Of a DNA stretch of 64,000 nucleotides, positions 35,423 through 45,634 are shown piece after piece. Positions within the stretch are counted from its first letter, which is position 1; every line of letters starts with the position of its first letter. The notes under the pieces are model-generated. The model was given only the letters and a program-made list of their open reading frames with translations. It made no database searches and was not told the DNA's origin. This stretch comes from JANOSH01 sp031415695 (GTDB lineage: Bacteria; Actinomycetota; Acidimicrobiia; Acidimicrobiales; Ilumatobacteraceae): NCBI GenBank assembly GCA_031415695.1, contig JANOSH010000022.1:124001-188000 (forward strand). The letters are read 5' to 3'. The position numbers were made by a program, and so were the translations under genes.

Positions 35423-36264
35423 CGATCGGCAGCAGAACCCGAATGTTGGTCAACGACGGCCTGAACCGAGCGGGCCAAGCGCTCGGTCAACGCCGGGCAG
35501 AACGACTGGGCCGCACAATTCACCGCGGCCTGCGGCTGGTGGGCGCCAATGACATCCATCGCAATGGCGAGGAACTCGTGATGGACGCTGCATTAACGCT
35601 TCCTTACCGTGCGGGGAGCAGCATCTTCGACGTAGGGGCAAACGTGGGCGATTGGGCCGAGGTGATGGCCGCCAAGCTGGCCAAAGCGGGCCAGCAGCAA
35701 ACGCCGCTGCACTGCTTTGAACCTTCCCCCACTACCTTTAAGCTGCTGAGCAACAATCCGCTGTTGGACGGTGCCAGCAATGTGTCACTGGCCAACGTTG
35801 GGTTGTCCAGCCGGGCCGGGGAGGCAAAGCTGTCCATTGTTCATAACGGCGCTGGCAGTAACTCGCTACACCGGCACGACAGTCAACACGAGACCGTAAG
35901 CCTCGTAACCCTCGACCACTACGTGAGCCAAGCCTCGATCAAACACATTCGACTACTCAAGATGGACGTTGAAGGACATGAACTTGCGGTGCTAGAAGGC
36001 GCGACTCGCGTGCTGGCCGAACGCCGCATCGATCTCATCCAATTCGAATACACCTGGAGATGGATTGACGCCCGGCGATATCTGCGGGACGCGTTCGAAC
36101 TACTGCAAAGGGACTCGTATCAGCTGTTTCGAATCAGCCGCTTCGGTTTCCATCCTGTAGCCGAATGGACCCCCTCCGAAGAAAACTACTGGGAGGTCAA
36201 CTACCTCGCGGCGCTCCCGTCGGTTAGAGACACCGCAGAGTTTGGCCGATTTGTGAAGCACTGA
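35419..36264 (+). CDS. FkbM-family methyltransferase, copy 1
   Basis: A 281-residue enzyme. SSIFDVGANVGDWAEVMA at residues 67-84 is the SAM loop; CFEPSPTTFKLLSNNP and LKMDVEGHELAVLEGATRVL are the other two FkbM signatures. It is an O-methyltransferase probably acting on a sugar hydroxyl. It is the last gene of the wzx operon (ATGA overlap upstream) and converges on a broken methyltransferase gene. Confidence 0.85.
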   Translation: MTIGSRTRMLVNDGLNRAGQALGQRRAERLGRTIHRGLRLVGANDIHRNGEELVMDAALTLPYRAGSSIFDVGANVGDWAEVMAAKLAKAGQQQTPLHCFEPSPTTFKLLSNNPLLDGASNVSLANVGLSSRAGEAKLSIVHNGAGSNSLHRHDSQHETVSLVTLDHYVSQASIKHIRLLKMDVEGHELAVLEGATRVLAERRIDLIQFEYTWRWIDARRYLRDAFELLQRDSYQLFRISRFGFHPVAEWTPSEENYWEVNYLAALPSVRDTAEFGRFVKH

Positions 36265-36406
36265 GGCCCTCGACGTGAGCATGAGCGAAACGCGCATGTG
36301 ACAAAAGCTGAAACTATAAAGTGGCACAAAAAGACACCTGGGCAAGCGTGACAAATGAGTGTTACGTCCAAGTTGGTGGCCAGTAAACGTCGTCACGGTT
36401 GCCACA

Positions 36407-37289
36407 TCAGAAACTGGCCACCCATCGCCCGCAACCATCTTCAGCCAACGCCAGTTGACTTTTCGGCGCTCGCATCATGAGAAACAGGCCTGATTGCGGT
36501 GCGAGCCGACGAAACAGCCATCGAGGGTGCACGACCTTGGCGATGCGCAGAAGGCGCCCCCGATGCCGTTGACCCACATCGGAAGTCAGGAGATCTCCGT
36601 GCGTTAGCGGCGCGTCAATACTGAGAACCTCCAATCCGGCGAAAAGGCCACCGATCTCCGACTTGGAATATGCTTTAGTCCTGGGCTTTCTAGGGTCTTC
36701 GGCATAAACGGTCTCCAGCTTTGTTCGGACATTTCGTGTTCTCAGAACCCGCTGAATCCAGAGCATGTGACCGACAATTCTTTTCTTGTGATAGATCATG
36801 ATGAACGCTTGGCTACCAGGGCGCAGTACCCGGGCCCCCTCCGCTAGCGCCGGGGCGTATCGGGCGAGTGATGGAGCACGCCCCACGAATACACCACGTC
36901 GAACTCTTCGTCGCCGTAAGGCAGCTGTTCGGCATCGGCGACCCGCAGGTCAGACTTTAGTTCGAAGAGTGCCAGTCTGCCCTTCGTAAATTCAACTGCT
37001 CGTTCGGTGAGGTCACAATCATATAGTTCAACGTCGGCTTCGGCCCACCGTTGATGATCGGCACCAAGTCCCACCCCAACTTCCAGAACCTTTGTGCCCT
37101 CATGCTCGGCGAAGCAAGCAAGCAAGCAAGCAAGCAAACGTCAGTATCTCGGGTTCAAGTCGATAACGCTCAACCATCTGTGCCGCAAAATGTTCTCGAT
37201 CCCGCCCGCAGCTGAGGTAAAGGGCCTCAGCAAGATGCGTCATTCCAAAAATCGTGGACCAGTTCTTTGTCGCTGCGATTTGATGCCAT
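36407..37289 (-). pseudogene. Class I SAM methyltransferase with several frameshifts and a tetranucleotide repeat
   Basis: From ATG 37289 the frame reads MASNRSDKELVHDFWNDASC and stops. A shifted frame gives LYLSCGRDREHFAAQMVERY and RLEPEILTFA, followed by six GCAA units at 37114-37137, then CFAEHEGTKVLEVGVGLGAD and VVYSWGVLHHSPDTPRR. A further one-base loss near 36860 separates this from ALAEGARVLRPGSQAFIMIY and the tail. At least three frame changes are needed to restore about 290 residues. Five repeat units instead of six would repair the middle one. The start follows the asparagine synthetase stop by two bases. Confidence 0.72.
37114..37137 (+). repeat. Tetranucleotide repeat (GCAA)6
   Basis: Six exact GCAA units lie inside the broken methyltransferase gene (TTGC on the coding strand). 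Gene frame is restored with two, five or eight units and lost with six. Such tracts slip during replication. Confidence 0.9.
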
Positions 37290-37291
37290 TG

Positions 37292-39157
37292 CTAGCTCCT
37301 CGGTGTTTCCGGCTGCCGATCGTTGGCCGACTGATCTTGCAATTGGGTCGAATGTGCTGCGGCCATCAAGTAGAGCGCAAGGGCCGGATACGTCGAACCT
37401 GCGTCTCGAAGGGCGCGCACCCGAGGCATAGCGGTTTGTCGCGACGTGTCTAACTCCGAGAAGGCGTTCAGCCAGCTGACCACTGGACCGCCAAAGCCAG
37501 TCTTTGCGCGGTTCAGTATCGCCGGCGGTAGATACCGACTCGCTACGTTGCGAAGCTCAATCTTGGTCTGGCGGCCATCGGTCAGCAGGTCACGCTGCAT
37601 GCCCCACGCCGTATCGATCACCAGCTTGTCCAGATAGGGAACCCGAATCTCAACGCCTTCGATCATCCCCATCTTGTCGGTGTAGTTCAGATTGTGATCG
37701 GGAAGAAACCCGCAGGCCTCGACGGCCAGCATTCGGTCCAACAGGTTCGTAAGGCCGGACTCATCGGCCTTAGCTTCAAGCCTCGCTAAGACCGGCTCCG
37801 ATACCGGCAACGCAACGAGAGTTGAAACCAACTCCGTGGCCTCAGCCGATGACAACCAGGCGAACCGTGCCGCAGTCGGGTACCGGGAAGCCTCTTCGAG
37901 CATGATGGACGTTCGCAGCAATCGACGCGCTAGGGAGCCGGACGGAATGATCCGGCCGATCCGGGAAACAAACGCTCCCACTGGCACCCGGATGGCGAAA
38001 TGGGCCAGGCGTCCCGTACCCGCCACGTGGCGCCGGTAGCCAGTGAAAATGTCATCGCCTCCGGCGCCGCTTAACAGAACCGGGATGTCGAGCGACGCCG
38101 CGGCCCGGGAAATGGCGCGCACCGCTAACGGCGCAAAATCGGGTTGCGGCTCATCCAGAATCCAGACCATCTCGGCAAGCTCAGCCGCCGTCGGCGTACC
38201 AACCTCAACCTCGTGCAATTCGGCACCTACATGTTCGGCCACGAGGCGTGCATACGGCAGATCCGAGACGAAACCCTCCTCAGCCATTTCGTCGCTCTTG
38301 ACCGTGAAGCACGGCAGAGCAGCATTAGGGCCGAGGATCTTGCGCGCCATGGCCACTATCAACGACGAATCAACCCCACCGGACAAAAAGAAGCCAACCG
38401 GCCGATCGCTGAGCATCTGGCGTTCGACCGCGGCCAGCAACACCGCTTCGAGATCAACGCTCGTGGCCTTACGAACGTTCAGTGACCGCCAAGGTTCTGT
38501 TGCGTACCGGCGAATTTCTATCTGGCCAGCGCTGTCGCCTTCCGTCATGACGGTGGCAATGTGACCTGGTTCCAGCTTACGAATGCCCAGTACAGGTGTC
38601 AGCTCCCCGGGCGCATAGAGCAGCTGCAGATAAGCCATCAGCGCGTCAGGATCGGCCGTGAGGTCCACCCCCGGCAGGCCCTTCAACGCCTTCAGTTCCG
38701 ACGCGAAGGCAAACAGGCCGGTCGTAGCTGTGTAATAGAGCGGTTTGATGCCAACCGGGTCACGGACGACGATGAGTCGGTGCTCATCCCGGTCATAGAA
38801 CCCGAAGGCATACATGCCGTTCACCGATTCCAGGAACTCGACCCCGTGCTTGATGAGGCCCCAAAGCAGGGTTTCGGTGTCACCCGTGGATGAGAACTCA
38901 ACATCGTCCAACAGGTTGGATCGAAGCTGAAGATGGTTATAGATCTCACCGTTGTAGGTCAGGACGTAACGCCCACATGGAGATTCCATCGGCTGGGCCG
39001 CGGCATCACTGGTGTCCTGAATTGCCAGCCTCGTGTGGCCAAGAAACAATTGCCCGTCGCGATAGACGCCCGATCCATCGGGGCCGCGATGGGCCAGAAA
39101 CTTCACGTCGGCATCAGCGAATCCGCCGACACCCAAGCTGCCCATAATGCCGCACAT
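37292..39157 (-). CDS. asnB: Class-B asparagine synthetase (capsule-associated, copy 2)
   Basis: A 621-residue amidotransferase. ATG 39157 gives MCGIMGSLG with Cys2 as nucleophile, and GGGAG lies nine bases before it. NGEIYNHLQLRSNL, RDPVGIKPLYY, the PP-loop FFLSGGVDSSLIVA and SGAGGDDIFTGYRRH are intact. It is not a close copy of the enzyme at 25578. The methyltransferase remnant follows in the same operon. It probably amidates a carboxyl group of the polymer. Confidence 0.86.
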   Translation of the reverse strand: MCGIMGSLGVGGFADADVKFLAHRGPDGSGVYRDGQLFLGHTRLAIQDTSDAAAQPMESPCGRYVLTYNGEIYNHLQLRSNLLDDVEFSSTGDTETLLWGLIKHGVEFLESVNGMYAFGFYDRDEHRLIVVRDPVGIKPLYYTATTGLFAFASELKALKGLPGVDLTADPDALMAYLQLLYAPGELTPVLGIRKLEPGHIATVMTEGDSAGQIEIRRYATEPWRSLNVRKATSVDLEAVLLAAVERQMLSDRPVGFFLSGGVDSSLIVAMARKILGPNAALPCFTVKSDEMAEEGFVSDLPYARLVAEHVGAELHEVEVGTPTAAELAEMVWILDEPQPDFAPLAVRAISRAAASLDIPVLLSGAGGDDIFTGYRRHVAGTGRLAHFAIRVPVGAFVSRIGRIIPSGSLARRLLRTSIMLEEASRYPTAARFAWLSSAEATELVSTLVALPVSEPVLARLEAKADESGLTNLLDRMLAVEACGFLPDHNLNYTDKMGMIEGVEIRVPYLDKLVIDTAWGMQRDLLTDGRQTKIELRNVASRYLPPAILNRAKTGFGGPVVSWLNAFSELDTSRQTAMPRVRALRDAGSTYPALALYLMAAAHSTQLQDQSANDRQPETPRS

Positions 39158-39373
39158 CAGCTTTTGCTCCCGGGCGCCGCATCCAATTCGCCGACCATCG
39201 CCGCAGCTATCCTCGAGGCTCGATCCGGGACTGAGGTCATTGCCGCTCGCGATCATTCGCGGGGCCTAGACAAACTGACTTCACCTGGACGTCATTTCGG
39301 CAGTTCATGGCCGCGATCGGGTTGTGGATCGTCGGTAAAGATTTGGATTAGGGAGTGAGGCTTCAAGGTGCCT

Positions 39374-39825
39374 CAAAAAACACACACGACAGAGCGTAGC
39401 TGTCCGGGGTTTCGGCAAGATCTAGGCCGCAAGGCTCAACTGATGCTTCCTACCTGGACCAACGTTGGGCTCGGCCGAACATCCTCTCAGGGGCATACAA
39501 GCATCCGCGTCACGGAGCACAAACGTGCTGGTGTTGCCGTGCCGTCTCTAGCTCGGGTCGTCGATGATTATAGAGACAGCTAACTTCGTGCTCACAGTCA
39601 TCAACGCCCTGGTGGGTTGGCGGCCCGGCTCCTTGTGCCGAGCACTTGAGAGAACTAACGGAGGCCCAGGCTGTCGGCGCCATCGCGGCATTGTTGTAAC
39701 CCTAGGAATGGCTCGGGGCTTGTCTAATACCTGTCCAAGGCCGTCGTACCGCCCGCCGGTTCGCCCATTGCGAGATCTTGAGCTCGACGTGCTGCAGACG
39801 CCCGTTTCGATCCCGAGAGCAACAT
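39374..39825 (+). pseudogene. Degraded copy of the wzx promoter and 5' region
   Basis: The block corresponds to about 32909-33400. The non-coding part is well kept (CGTAGCTGTCCG and TTTCGGCAAGATCTAGGCCG match), and the coding part reads IETANFVLTVINAL before frameshifts destroy it. It ends against the 3' end of the FkbM gene at 39845. Bases 39158-39373 hold only the upstream region of the asparagine synthetase. Confidence 0.7.
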
Positions 39826-39844
39826 GGGCTACGCAGCGGCGCGG

Positions 39845-40714
39845 CTAGATCGAGCGGCCGAGAACCCGAAATGGTGCCGCTTCTCGAACTCGCTGCTCTA
39901 TCGCCGGGCCGGGGCGCACGAACAGTTGGTTGTGGGCGAGACCGTCTACGAGCAGAAGCGAAAGCTCACGCGTGAACGGGTCATAATACCGCTGCTCGAA
40001 ACCAGCGTCCTCGAACAAGGCAAGGGTTCGACTGTCCACGGTCTCGGCTTGGATCGCTAGTAGGCGTCGGTCACGAAGGGTCTGTTGCGCACCCTCGAAG
40101 ACCTGCAACTCGAAACCCTCGACGTCCACTTTCATGAATGCCGGCACAAGGCCTCCGAGCACATCGTCGAGCCGTCGGATCGGCACCCGCCGTCGTGACC
40201 CCGGCTCGCCTCCCGGCAGGATTCGATTAACTGTGTCGAGCCCCACGGTGAACTCAACTTCACCATTCTCGGAGCCGACAGCAACCTCGAAGACTTTCAC
40301 TCGGTCGGAAATGGCGTTTGCTAGAAGGTTTCGGGTCAGGAGACGCGCGGTCTCGGGATCGGGTTCGAACGCCCAGGTTGTCGCACCCGCAACGGCCGAC
40401 GCCAGCACGGTGTAGCTGCCAACGTTCGCGCCGACATCAAGGAAGAGGTCCTCCGGCCGTAGCGCATGAAGAAAGAATCCCATATCTGGGAACTCGTGAA
40501 GGCCGAAGTAGACATTTCCAGTAGCGCCGAACATGTGACGATTGACAACCAAGACACTGTCGTTAACCCATCGGTGCGTGACCGGCCGATCAGAGATTCG
40601 ACTCCTGATCTGCCACTTGGCAACGCGCGCCAACGTCCGGGACGGTGTTAGGCCACCGAGGGGGTGCTGATTGGCGTACGTCAGCACAGCAGTTACTTTC
40701 CCGAACGGCTTCAT
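39845..40714 (-). CDS. FkbM-family methyltransferase, copy 2
   Basis: A 289-residue enzyme. LFLDVGANVGSYTVLASAVA at 90-109 is motif I, WAFEPDPETARLL and PAFMKVDVEGFELQVFEGAQ complete the FkbM pattern. It is diverged from the copy at 35419. It is the last gene of the long minus-strand operon that starts at 50970, overlapping the epimerase gene by 4 bases. Confidence 0.85.
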   Translation of the reverse strand: MKPFGKVTAVLTYANQHPLGGLTPSRTLARVAKWQIRSRISDRPVTHRWVNDSVLVVNRHMFGATGNVYFGLHEFPDMGFFLHALRPEDLFLDVGANVGSYTVLASAVAGATTWAFEPDPETARLLTRNLLANAISDRVKVFEVAVGSENGEVEFTVGLDTVNRILPGGEPGSRRRVPIRRLDDVLGGLVPAFMKVDVEGFELQVFEGAQQTLRDRRLLAIQAETVDSRTLALFEDAGFEQRYYDPFTRELSLLLVDGLAHNQLFVRPGPAIEQRVREAAPFRVLGRSI

Positions 40715-41814
40715 TTTCTCGACCCGACAAGCCTGGTGGAATCCAAATCGCTGACCATCGCGGCAGCAATTCTCGCGGCTGTCTGCCCGTCCCAGAGGTC
40801 AGGCCGGGCCGAATGGCGAACGTCGCCAGCCAGTACGGCAGCGACCGCGGGCATGATGGCCGCCGGGTTCATCCCGATGACCCGGTTGGTGCCTTGGCTT
40901 ACCGTGATGGGTCGTTCAGTGTTATCCCGGAAGGTCAAACACGGCACGCCCAGGCACGTGGTCTCCTCCTGGATGCCGCCCGAGTCGGTGAGCACCACCG
41001 CGGCCTGTGATTGCAGCGCAATCGTCTCAAGGTACGAAGTCGGCCCGACAATCTTGAGTGATGGCGGGGCCACGAACCCCAACTCTTCGATGCGTTCGGC
41101 CGTGCGGGGATGGCACGGGAACAGCAACGGCAGATCGCCCGATACGAGCGCCAGCTCGCCAAGCACCGCCGCCAATAGCGCCGCGTCATCCACCAGCGCC
41201 GGGCGGTGCAGCGTCACCAGTCCGAACGGTTTAGCCAGCCCGAACCGGGCCAGCACGTCGGTGGGATTCACCCGACACAAGTTGGCCAACAAGGCGTCCA
41301 CCATGATGTTGCCGACCCGGAAAATGCGGTCAGGGCTCACCCCTTCGGCCAGCAGGTTCTCGTCGGCATCGGCTGAAGGCGTGAACAGCCAGTGCGATAA
41401 CGCGTCGGTGACAATACGGTTGATCTCTTCGGGCATCGAGCGGTCAGCCGACCGTAAACCCGCTTCCACATGGGCCACACGAATGTTGCGTTTGGCCGCT
41501 ACCAGCGCACAGGCCACGGTGGAATTCACATCGCCGATAACCATCACCACATCGCACTCGTGCTGGTCGAGCCAACCATCGAACGCCGTCAATACAGCCG
41601 CGGTCTGCACGGCGTGGCTGCCCGAACCGACACCAAAGTTGGCATCGGGTTGGCGAATGCCCAGTTCGCAAAACAGCTCGTCGGACATAGCCGCCGAATA
41701 GTGCTGGCCGGTATGAATGAGCGAAACCTGATGCCCAGCGGCCTCAAGCGCCGGCAGCAACGGCGCCACCTTGATGAAGTTGGGGCGCGCCCCCACGATC
41801 ACCACCAGCCTCAT
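40711..41814 (-). CDS. wecB: UDP-N-acetylglucosamine 2-epimerase (non-hydrolysing)
   Basis: A 367-residue enzyme converting UDP-GlcNAc to UDP-ManNAc. All family motifs are visible: GARPNFIKVAPLL, HTGQHYSAAMSDELF, VIGDVNSTVACAL, HVEAGLRSADRSMPEEINR, FPCHPRTAERI, LTDSGGIQEETTCLGVPC and RDNTERP. ATG 41814 overlaps the previous stop (ATGA). With the dehydrogenase at 47747 it gives the UDP-ManNAc to UDP-ManNAcA route. Confidence 0.93.
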   Translation of the reverse strand: MRLVVIVGARPNFIKVAPLLPALEAAGHQVSLIHTGQHYSAAMSDELFCELGIRQPDANFGVGSGSHAVQTAAVLTAFDGWLDQHECDVVMVIGDVNSTVACALVAAKRNIRVAHVEAGLRSADRSMPEEINRIVTDALSHWLFTPSADADENLLAEGVSPDRIFRVGNIMVDALLANLCRVNPTDVLARFGLAKPFGLVTLHRPALVDDAALLAAVLGELALVSGDLPLLFPCHPRTAERIEELGFVAPPSLKIVGPTSYLETIALQSQAAVVLTDSGGIQEETTCLGVPCLTFRDNTERPITVSQGTNRVIGMNPAAIMPAVAAVLAGDVRHSARPDLWDGQTAARIAAAMVSDLDSTRLVGSRK

Positions 41815-43949
41815 GAGGTCACCAACTCGTCGGCCGGTTCGGTCTCGGCCGGCACCGAGCCGAGGATGGCCGCCATGGTTACGAGCACCGCCCGGGTGGT
41901 CCGCAAGTAACTTGACGGGCCCACCTGATCGCCAGTGATGATCCGCTTGGACAGCTCGGCAAACTGAGCGCGATGGCCCTTGTCTTGATCGCCTGACCAC
42001 ACCGACTTGCCGTCCAGATGCACCGACCGAAAGTCGTCGATAATCACACTGTGGCCCGACCCGAAATACTCCAAACGTTCCTTGGGCGTAGACGCGTGGC
42101 CACCGGTCGAATAGCTGATACCGGCAATCGAACCCGACTGCATCTGCATCGACAACATCAGATCCTGCCCGGCCCCCACCACCGAGCCGATCGTCGCCGC
42201 GGCCGCCACCGTCAGCACCTCATCGTCGTCAACGGCCAGACACGTGTCCACAAAATGGCACACCTCACCAATGAGCCGGCCCGCTTGCCTACGGTCGTGA
42301 TACCAGTGCTTGTCGGGCAGGCGCCCGGCATTGACCCGGTACAGCATCGAACCCGGGCCCGACCAGCCGCGCCGCAACTCGATCAGCTTGTGCATCGCCG
42401 GCGAATGTCGCCGATTGAAGCCCACGGCCAACACCCGGTCGGTGGCAGCTAAGGCGGCCTCCACCATGTCGAGTTCGGCGGCGGTGACGGCCAGCGGCTT
42501 CTCGACAAACACGTGCTTGCCGCCCTGCAACGCCTTGACTACCAGGTCGGCATGACTGGCGTGATCGGTGGCGATGACAATCAACCCAATGCGATCATCG
42601 TCGAGCATCTCGTCCATGTTGTTGGCCACCCGCTCGAAATCGGCCTTCTCAGCCAAATGCGCGGCACTGACACCAGTTGCCGACGCCACGGCCACGAGCG
42701 GTCCAAGGTCCGATGCTTTCAAGGCCGGCACCAGTACCGAGCGGGCAAACGCCCCCGCACCCACCAGGCCAATACCCGGCCGCGATGTTGACGCCGAACG
42801 CGTCGTGACCCGAGGGCGCGGGGAATATGGCGGTCGCCCCGTCTCGTACTCCAATTCGATACCCAGGTACTTGGCGCCGCTCTCATTCAGCAGCGCATAC
42901 GCCTCGAGCGCTCGGTCAAACGCATAACGCTGCGTGATCAGGTCGTCCACCTTGAGCCGTCCGCTGGCCATCAGGTCCAACACGGCCTCCATGTTGCGGC
43001 CCTCGGTCCAGCGAACATTGCCCGGCGAATAATCGACGCCATACTCCTCGTACGCTCGCTCGTATCGACCGTGGCCGTAGGAACGGGCCACCTTGATCGA
43101 CAGTTCCTTTTCGTACAGCGGGGTGCGTTTGAGTTCCAAGCCCACGTCACCCACCAGCACGATGTTGGCCCGGTCACGACAGATGGCCGGCGCCCGCAAC
43201 ATCGGCTCCGATGATGCCGTGGCTGCCGTCACCAACACGGCATCGACGCCTATCCCCCGGCTCCACTCCATGATCTCGTTCGTGGTGTCGGCCCCTCGCT
43301 CGACCAACCCCCGGGCGCCGGATGCTGAGGCGATTTCGGTGGTCCAATCACGCAGATCGATGCCGACTACTTGCAGCCCCGACGCCAACGCCAGCCGGGT
43401 GGCTAATTGCCCCAGCAGCCCGAGACCGACAACAGCAATCCGCCCACCCGGACCTACTTCGGCCAGCCGCAAACCGTGCAATGCAATCGATGCCACCGTG
43501 GTGAACGCCGCGGCATCATCGGACACCGCGTCGGGAACCGGCACGCACAACAGTCCCGCCGCCACCTGGAATTCGGCGTGACCAGCACCACCGGTGGCCA
43601 CCCGCATACCGGGGCGTACCCCGGCCACATATTCGCCCACCTCCACTGCCACGCCGGCGGCGGAATAGCCGAGCGGCATGTCGGAATCGAGGCGGGCTTG
43701 CACAGTTTGGGCCGTAGATCGCACCCCTTCGGTACGGGCCTTTTTGATCACCTGTTTCACCAGGTCGGGGCGGGCCTTGGCCTTTTGCAGCAGGCTGGCA
43801 CTGGCCAAATTGCGTACCGCTTTTTCGGTACCGGCCGATACCACCGAGCGCGACACCTCGACCAACACCTCAGTCGTCGACGCTATTGGTGACGGGCACT
43901 CGACCAGGCGAAGATCGCCCGAGCGCACGGATTGGACCAGTTGTTTCAC
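41811..43949 (-). CDS. Two-domain oxidoreductase: zinc-type alcohol dehydrogenase fused to Gfo/Idh/MocA
   Basis: A 712-residue protein. The first half is a medium-chain dehydrogenase (VSAGTEKAVRNLA, MPLGYSAAGVAVEVG, GGRIAVVGLGLLGQLATRLA). The second is a Gfo/Idh/MocA domain (GIGLVGAGAFARSVLVPALK, GKHVFVEKPLAVTAAEL). GTG 43949 has TAGGAG before it and overlaps the heparinase gene stop. Such fusions occur in bacterial surface-glycan loci next to heparinase II/III and WbuB-like genes. They probably act together on a uronic acid-containing unit; the reaction is not established. Confidence 0.85.
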   Translation of the reverse strand: MKQLVQSVRSGDLRLVECPSPIASTTEVLVEVSRSVVSAGTEKAVRNLASASLLQKAKARPDLVKQVIKKARTEGVRSTAQTVQARLDSDMPLGYSAAGVAVEVGEYVAGVRPGMRVATGGAGHAEFQVAAGLLCVPVPDAVSDDAAAFTTVASIALHGLRLAEVGPGGRIAVVGLGLLGQLATRLALASGLQVVGIDLRDWTTEIASASGARGLVERGADTTNEIMEWSRGIGVDAVLVTAATASSEPMLRAPAICRDRANIVLVGDVGLELKRTPLYEKELSIKVARSYGHGRYERAYEEYGVDYSPGNVRWTEGRNMEAVLDLMASGRLKVDDLITQRYAFDRALEAYALLNESGAKYLGIELEYETGRPPYSPRPRVTTRSASTSRPGIGLVGAGAFARSVLVPALKASDLGPLVAVASATGVSAAHLAEKADFERVANNMDEMLDDDRIGLIVIATDHASHADLVVKALQGGKHVFVEKPLAVTAAELDMVEAALAATDRVLAVGFNRRHSPAMHKLIELRRGWSGPGSMLYRVNAGRLPDKHWYHDRRQAGRLIGEVCHFVDTCLAVDDDEVLTVAAAATIGSVVGAGQDLMLSMQMQSGSIAGISYSTGGHASTPKERLEYFGSGHSVIIDDFRSVHLDGKSVWSGDQDKGHRAQFAELSKRIITGDQVGPSSYLRTTRAVLVTMAAILGSVPAETEPADELVTS

Positions 43950-45634
43950 AATTCTCCTACGGCAGGGGTGAGCCGGGCCGATGCCACCACATCGGCAAAC
44001 AGCAATTCTGTCTCGATGGTGAGCGGCAGGGCGCCGGTCACGATGTACTCGGCCATGGTGGTTAGCTCGGTGCGACCGAACTCCACGGCGATATCGGTGC
44101 TGGCCGTGGCAAATCGGCCCGGTGTGCTCGACTGCACGGCCACCGATCGGCTGGCCCGCACCGTGGGGGCAAACACCACCCGTGCGATACAAGTGTGGTG
44201 CCCGGTGCCGTTGATGGTGTCGGACACGGTGAGCGCATCGCTCGATAACGCCCAGACCCGCCGATGCGTGGGCGCGCCGTCGAGGAACCGGTAACCGTCA
44301 TGTGACGCGTCGATTACGATGCGGTCACCCCGGTCGGCCGCATCGTGCAGCGTCGGGCGGGCCCGGCGGCCGACCCGAAACGAACCCCACACCTCGCTCT
44401 GATTGGCGCCATCGATCTCCACCGTACTGTGGGCCGCGGTCGAACGTTCGAAGGCCCGTCGGTTGCCCACGTAGGTGCTGGTGCCGGTATCGACCACCAC
44501 CCGTTGACCCCCCACCGACAGCACGAATCCCAGGCACCCGGCCTGACCGTGGGCTGGCAATTCGGGCGGGCAAGGAGCGCCCACATCGGCGATCAGCATG
44601 GTTCCCGGGGTGGGGCGCGCCACCACATAACCTGACTCGGCCAAGACCACCAGACGGCTAGCGCTGGCGGGCGGCAGGTCAAGGGCCGCCAGCCGTTGTG
44701 TTCCGATGGGGGCCGAATCACCCAACAGCGCAATGTCACCGTCGGGCAACACCAAGTCGGCCAGCCACTGTTTCATGCGAGCCACCACTTGGCTCAGTGG
44801 CGCCGACGGGCGGCCCGCGGCGTCGAGCAACGAGGCGATGTCGATGAGATCACCGAGCACCTGAGCGTGATACGACGGCGACCGTTCGAAGTGGCCACCG
44901 TCGGCCAGCACCTGGCGGCCAAGTTGGCTTTCCAGGGTGGCCAAGGCTTGGTCGGTTTGCTGCCGATCGCCGAGGAACACCCCGAGGCCGATGAGTGCTT
45001 TGAGATTTTTAATCAGGTGATTTCCGCCGACATCAAATTCGATATTGGCCCGCAGGAACCGGGCATGCAGGCCAAGCGATTCGACTAGTTCGGCCTCATT
45101 GAGCCGGTTGGGCCCGCCCCGCACGAGGGTGTCGAACACGCCACACAACGACCAAGCCCGCAAGGACACGACATAAGGCGACCATTCGTCCCAGGCCCCG
45201 AACCGGGTACCGGCCCGCCACGAACGCCACAGATGGCCAAACGCGTCGGCCTGGTCGCCGGCCGCGGCCAAGGTCCAGGCCCACTCGAAATAGTGCATGT
45301 TGTAGCGGAACAACTGCGATCGATCCTCGGGACGCCACCCGCCATGGCCATACACATCGTGTACCTCGCCCACGAACGCCAACGAACCCTGGGCGATGAT
45401 GTCGGGTGTCATCGCCGACGGTAGGGACACGGCGTCGAGCGGACGGAACGATGTGGGCCAGCCGTAACTGGCCGGGGTGGGTGTCGACCAGCGCTGTTCG
45501 AAGAATTCCGGCTTGGCCGCCAACACCGCCCGCAACGTGCGCAGCCGAGCCCGGTGCACGAACTGTTCGGGCCGCAGATGCGCCATGGTACGAACGAGGC
45601 GCGCCGCATCGGCCCGCCGACTGATCACCGACAC
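43946..45634 (-). CDS. Heparinase II/III-like protein
   Basis: A 562-residue protein. YNMHYFEWAWTLAAAGDQAD and NIEFDVGGNHLIKNLKALI belong to the alpha/alpha toroid; VVDTGTSTYVGNRRAFERST, AHSTVEIDGANQSEVWGSFR and HDGYRFLDGAPTHRRVW to the beta-sandwich of heparinase II/III. The N-H and Y/H positions of the lyase site seem kept. No signal peptide is present, so it acts in the cytoplasm, perhaps on lipid-linked intermediates. It overlaps the epimerase gene by 10 bases. Confidence 0.85.
   Translation of the reverse strand: MSVISRRADAARLVRTMAHLRPEQFVHRARLRTLRAVLAAKPEFFEQRWSTPTPASYGWPTSFRPLDAVSLPSAMTPDIIAQGSLAFVGEVHDVYGHGGWRPEDRSQLFRYNMHYFEWAWTLAAAGDQADAFGHLWRSWRAGTRFGAWDEWSPYVVSLRAWSLCGVFDTLVRGGPNRLNEAELVESLGLHARFLRANIEFDVGGNHLIKNLKALIGLGVFLGDRQQTDQALATLESQLGRQVLADGGHFERSPSYHAQVLGDLIDIASLLDAAGRPSAPLSQVVARMKQWLADLVLPDGDIALLGDSAPIGTQRLAALDLPPASASRLVVLAESGYVVARPTPGTMLIADVGAPCPPELPAHGQAGCLGFVLSVGGQRVVVDTGTSTYVGNRRAFERSTAAHSTVEIDGANQSEVWGSFRVGRRARPTLHDAADRGDRIVIDASHDGYRFLDGAPTHRRVWALSSDALTVSDTINGTGHHTCIARVVFAPTVRASRSVAVQSSTPGRFATASTDIAVEFGRTELTTMAEYIVTGALPLTIETELLFADVVASARLTPAVGEL

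Noticed and set aside
37114..37137. Active phase variation of the methyltransferase
   Set aside because: The tract could switch one frame, but two other frameshifts would still break the gene, so it is kept only as a lead.
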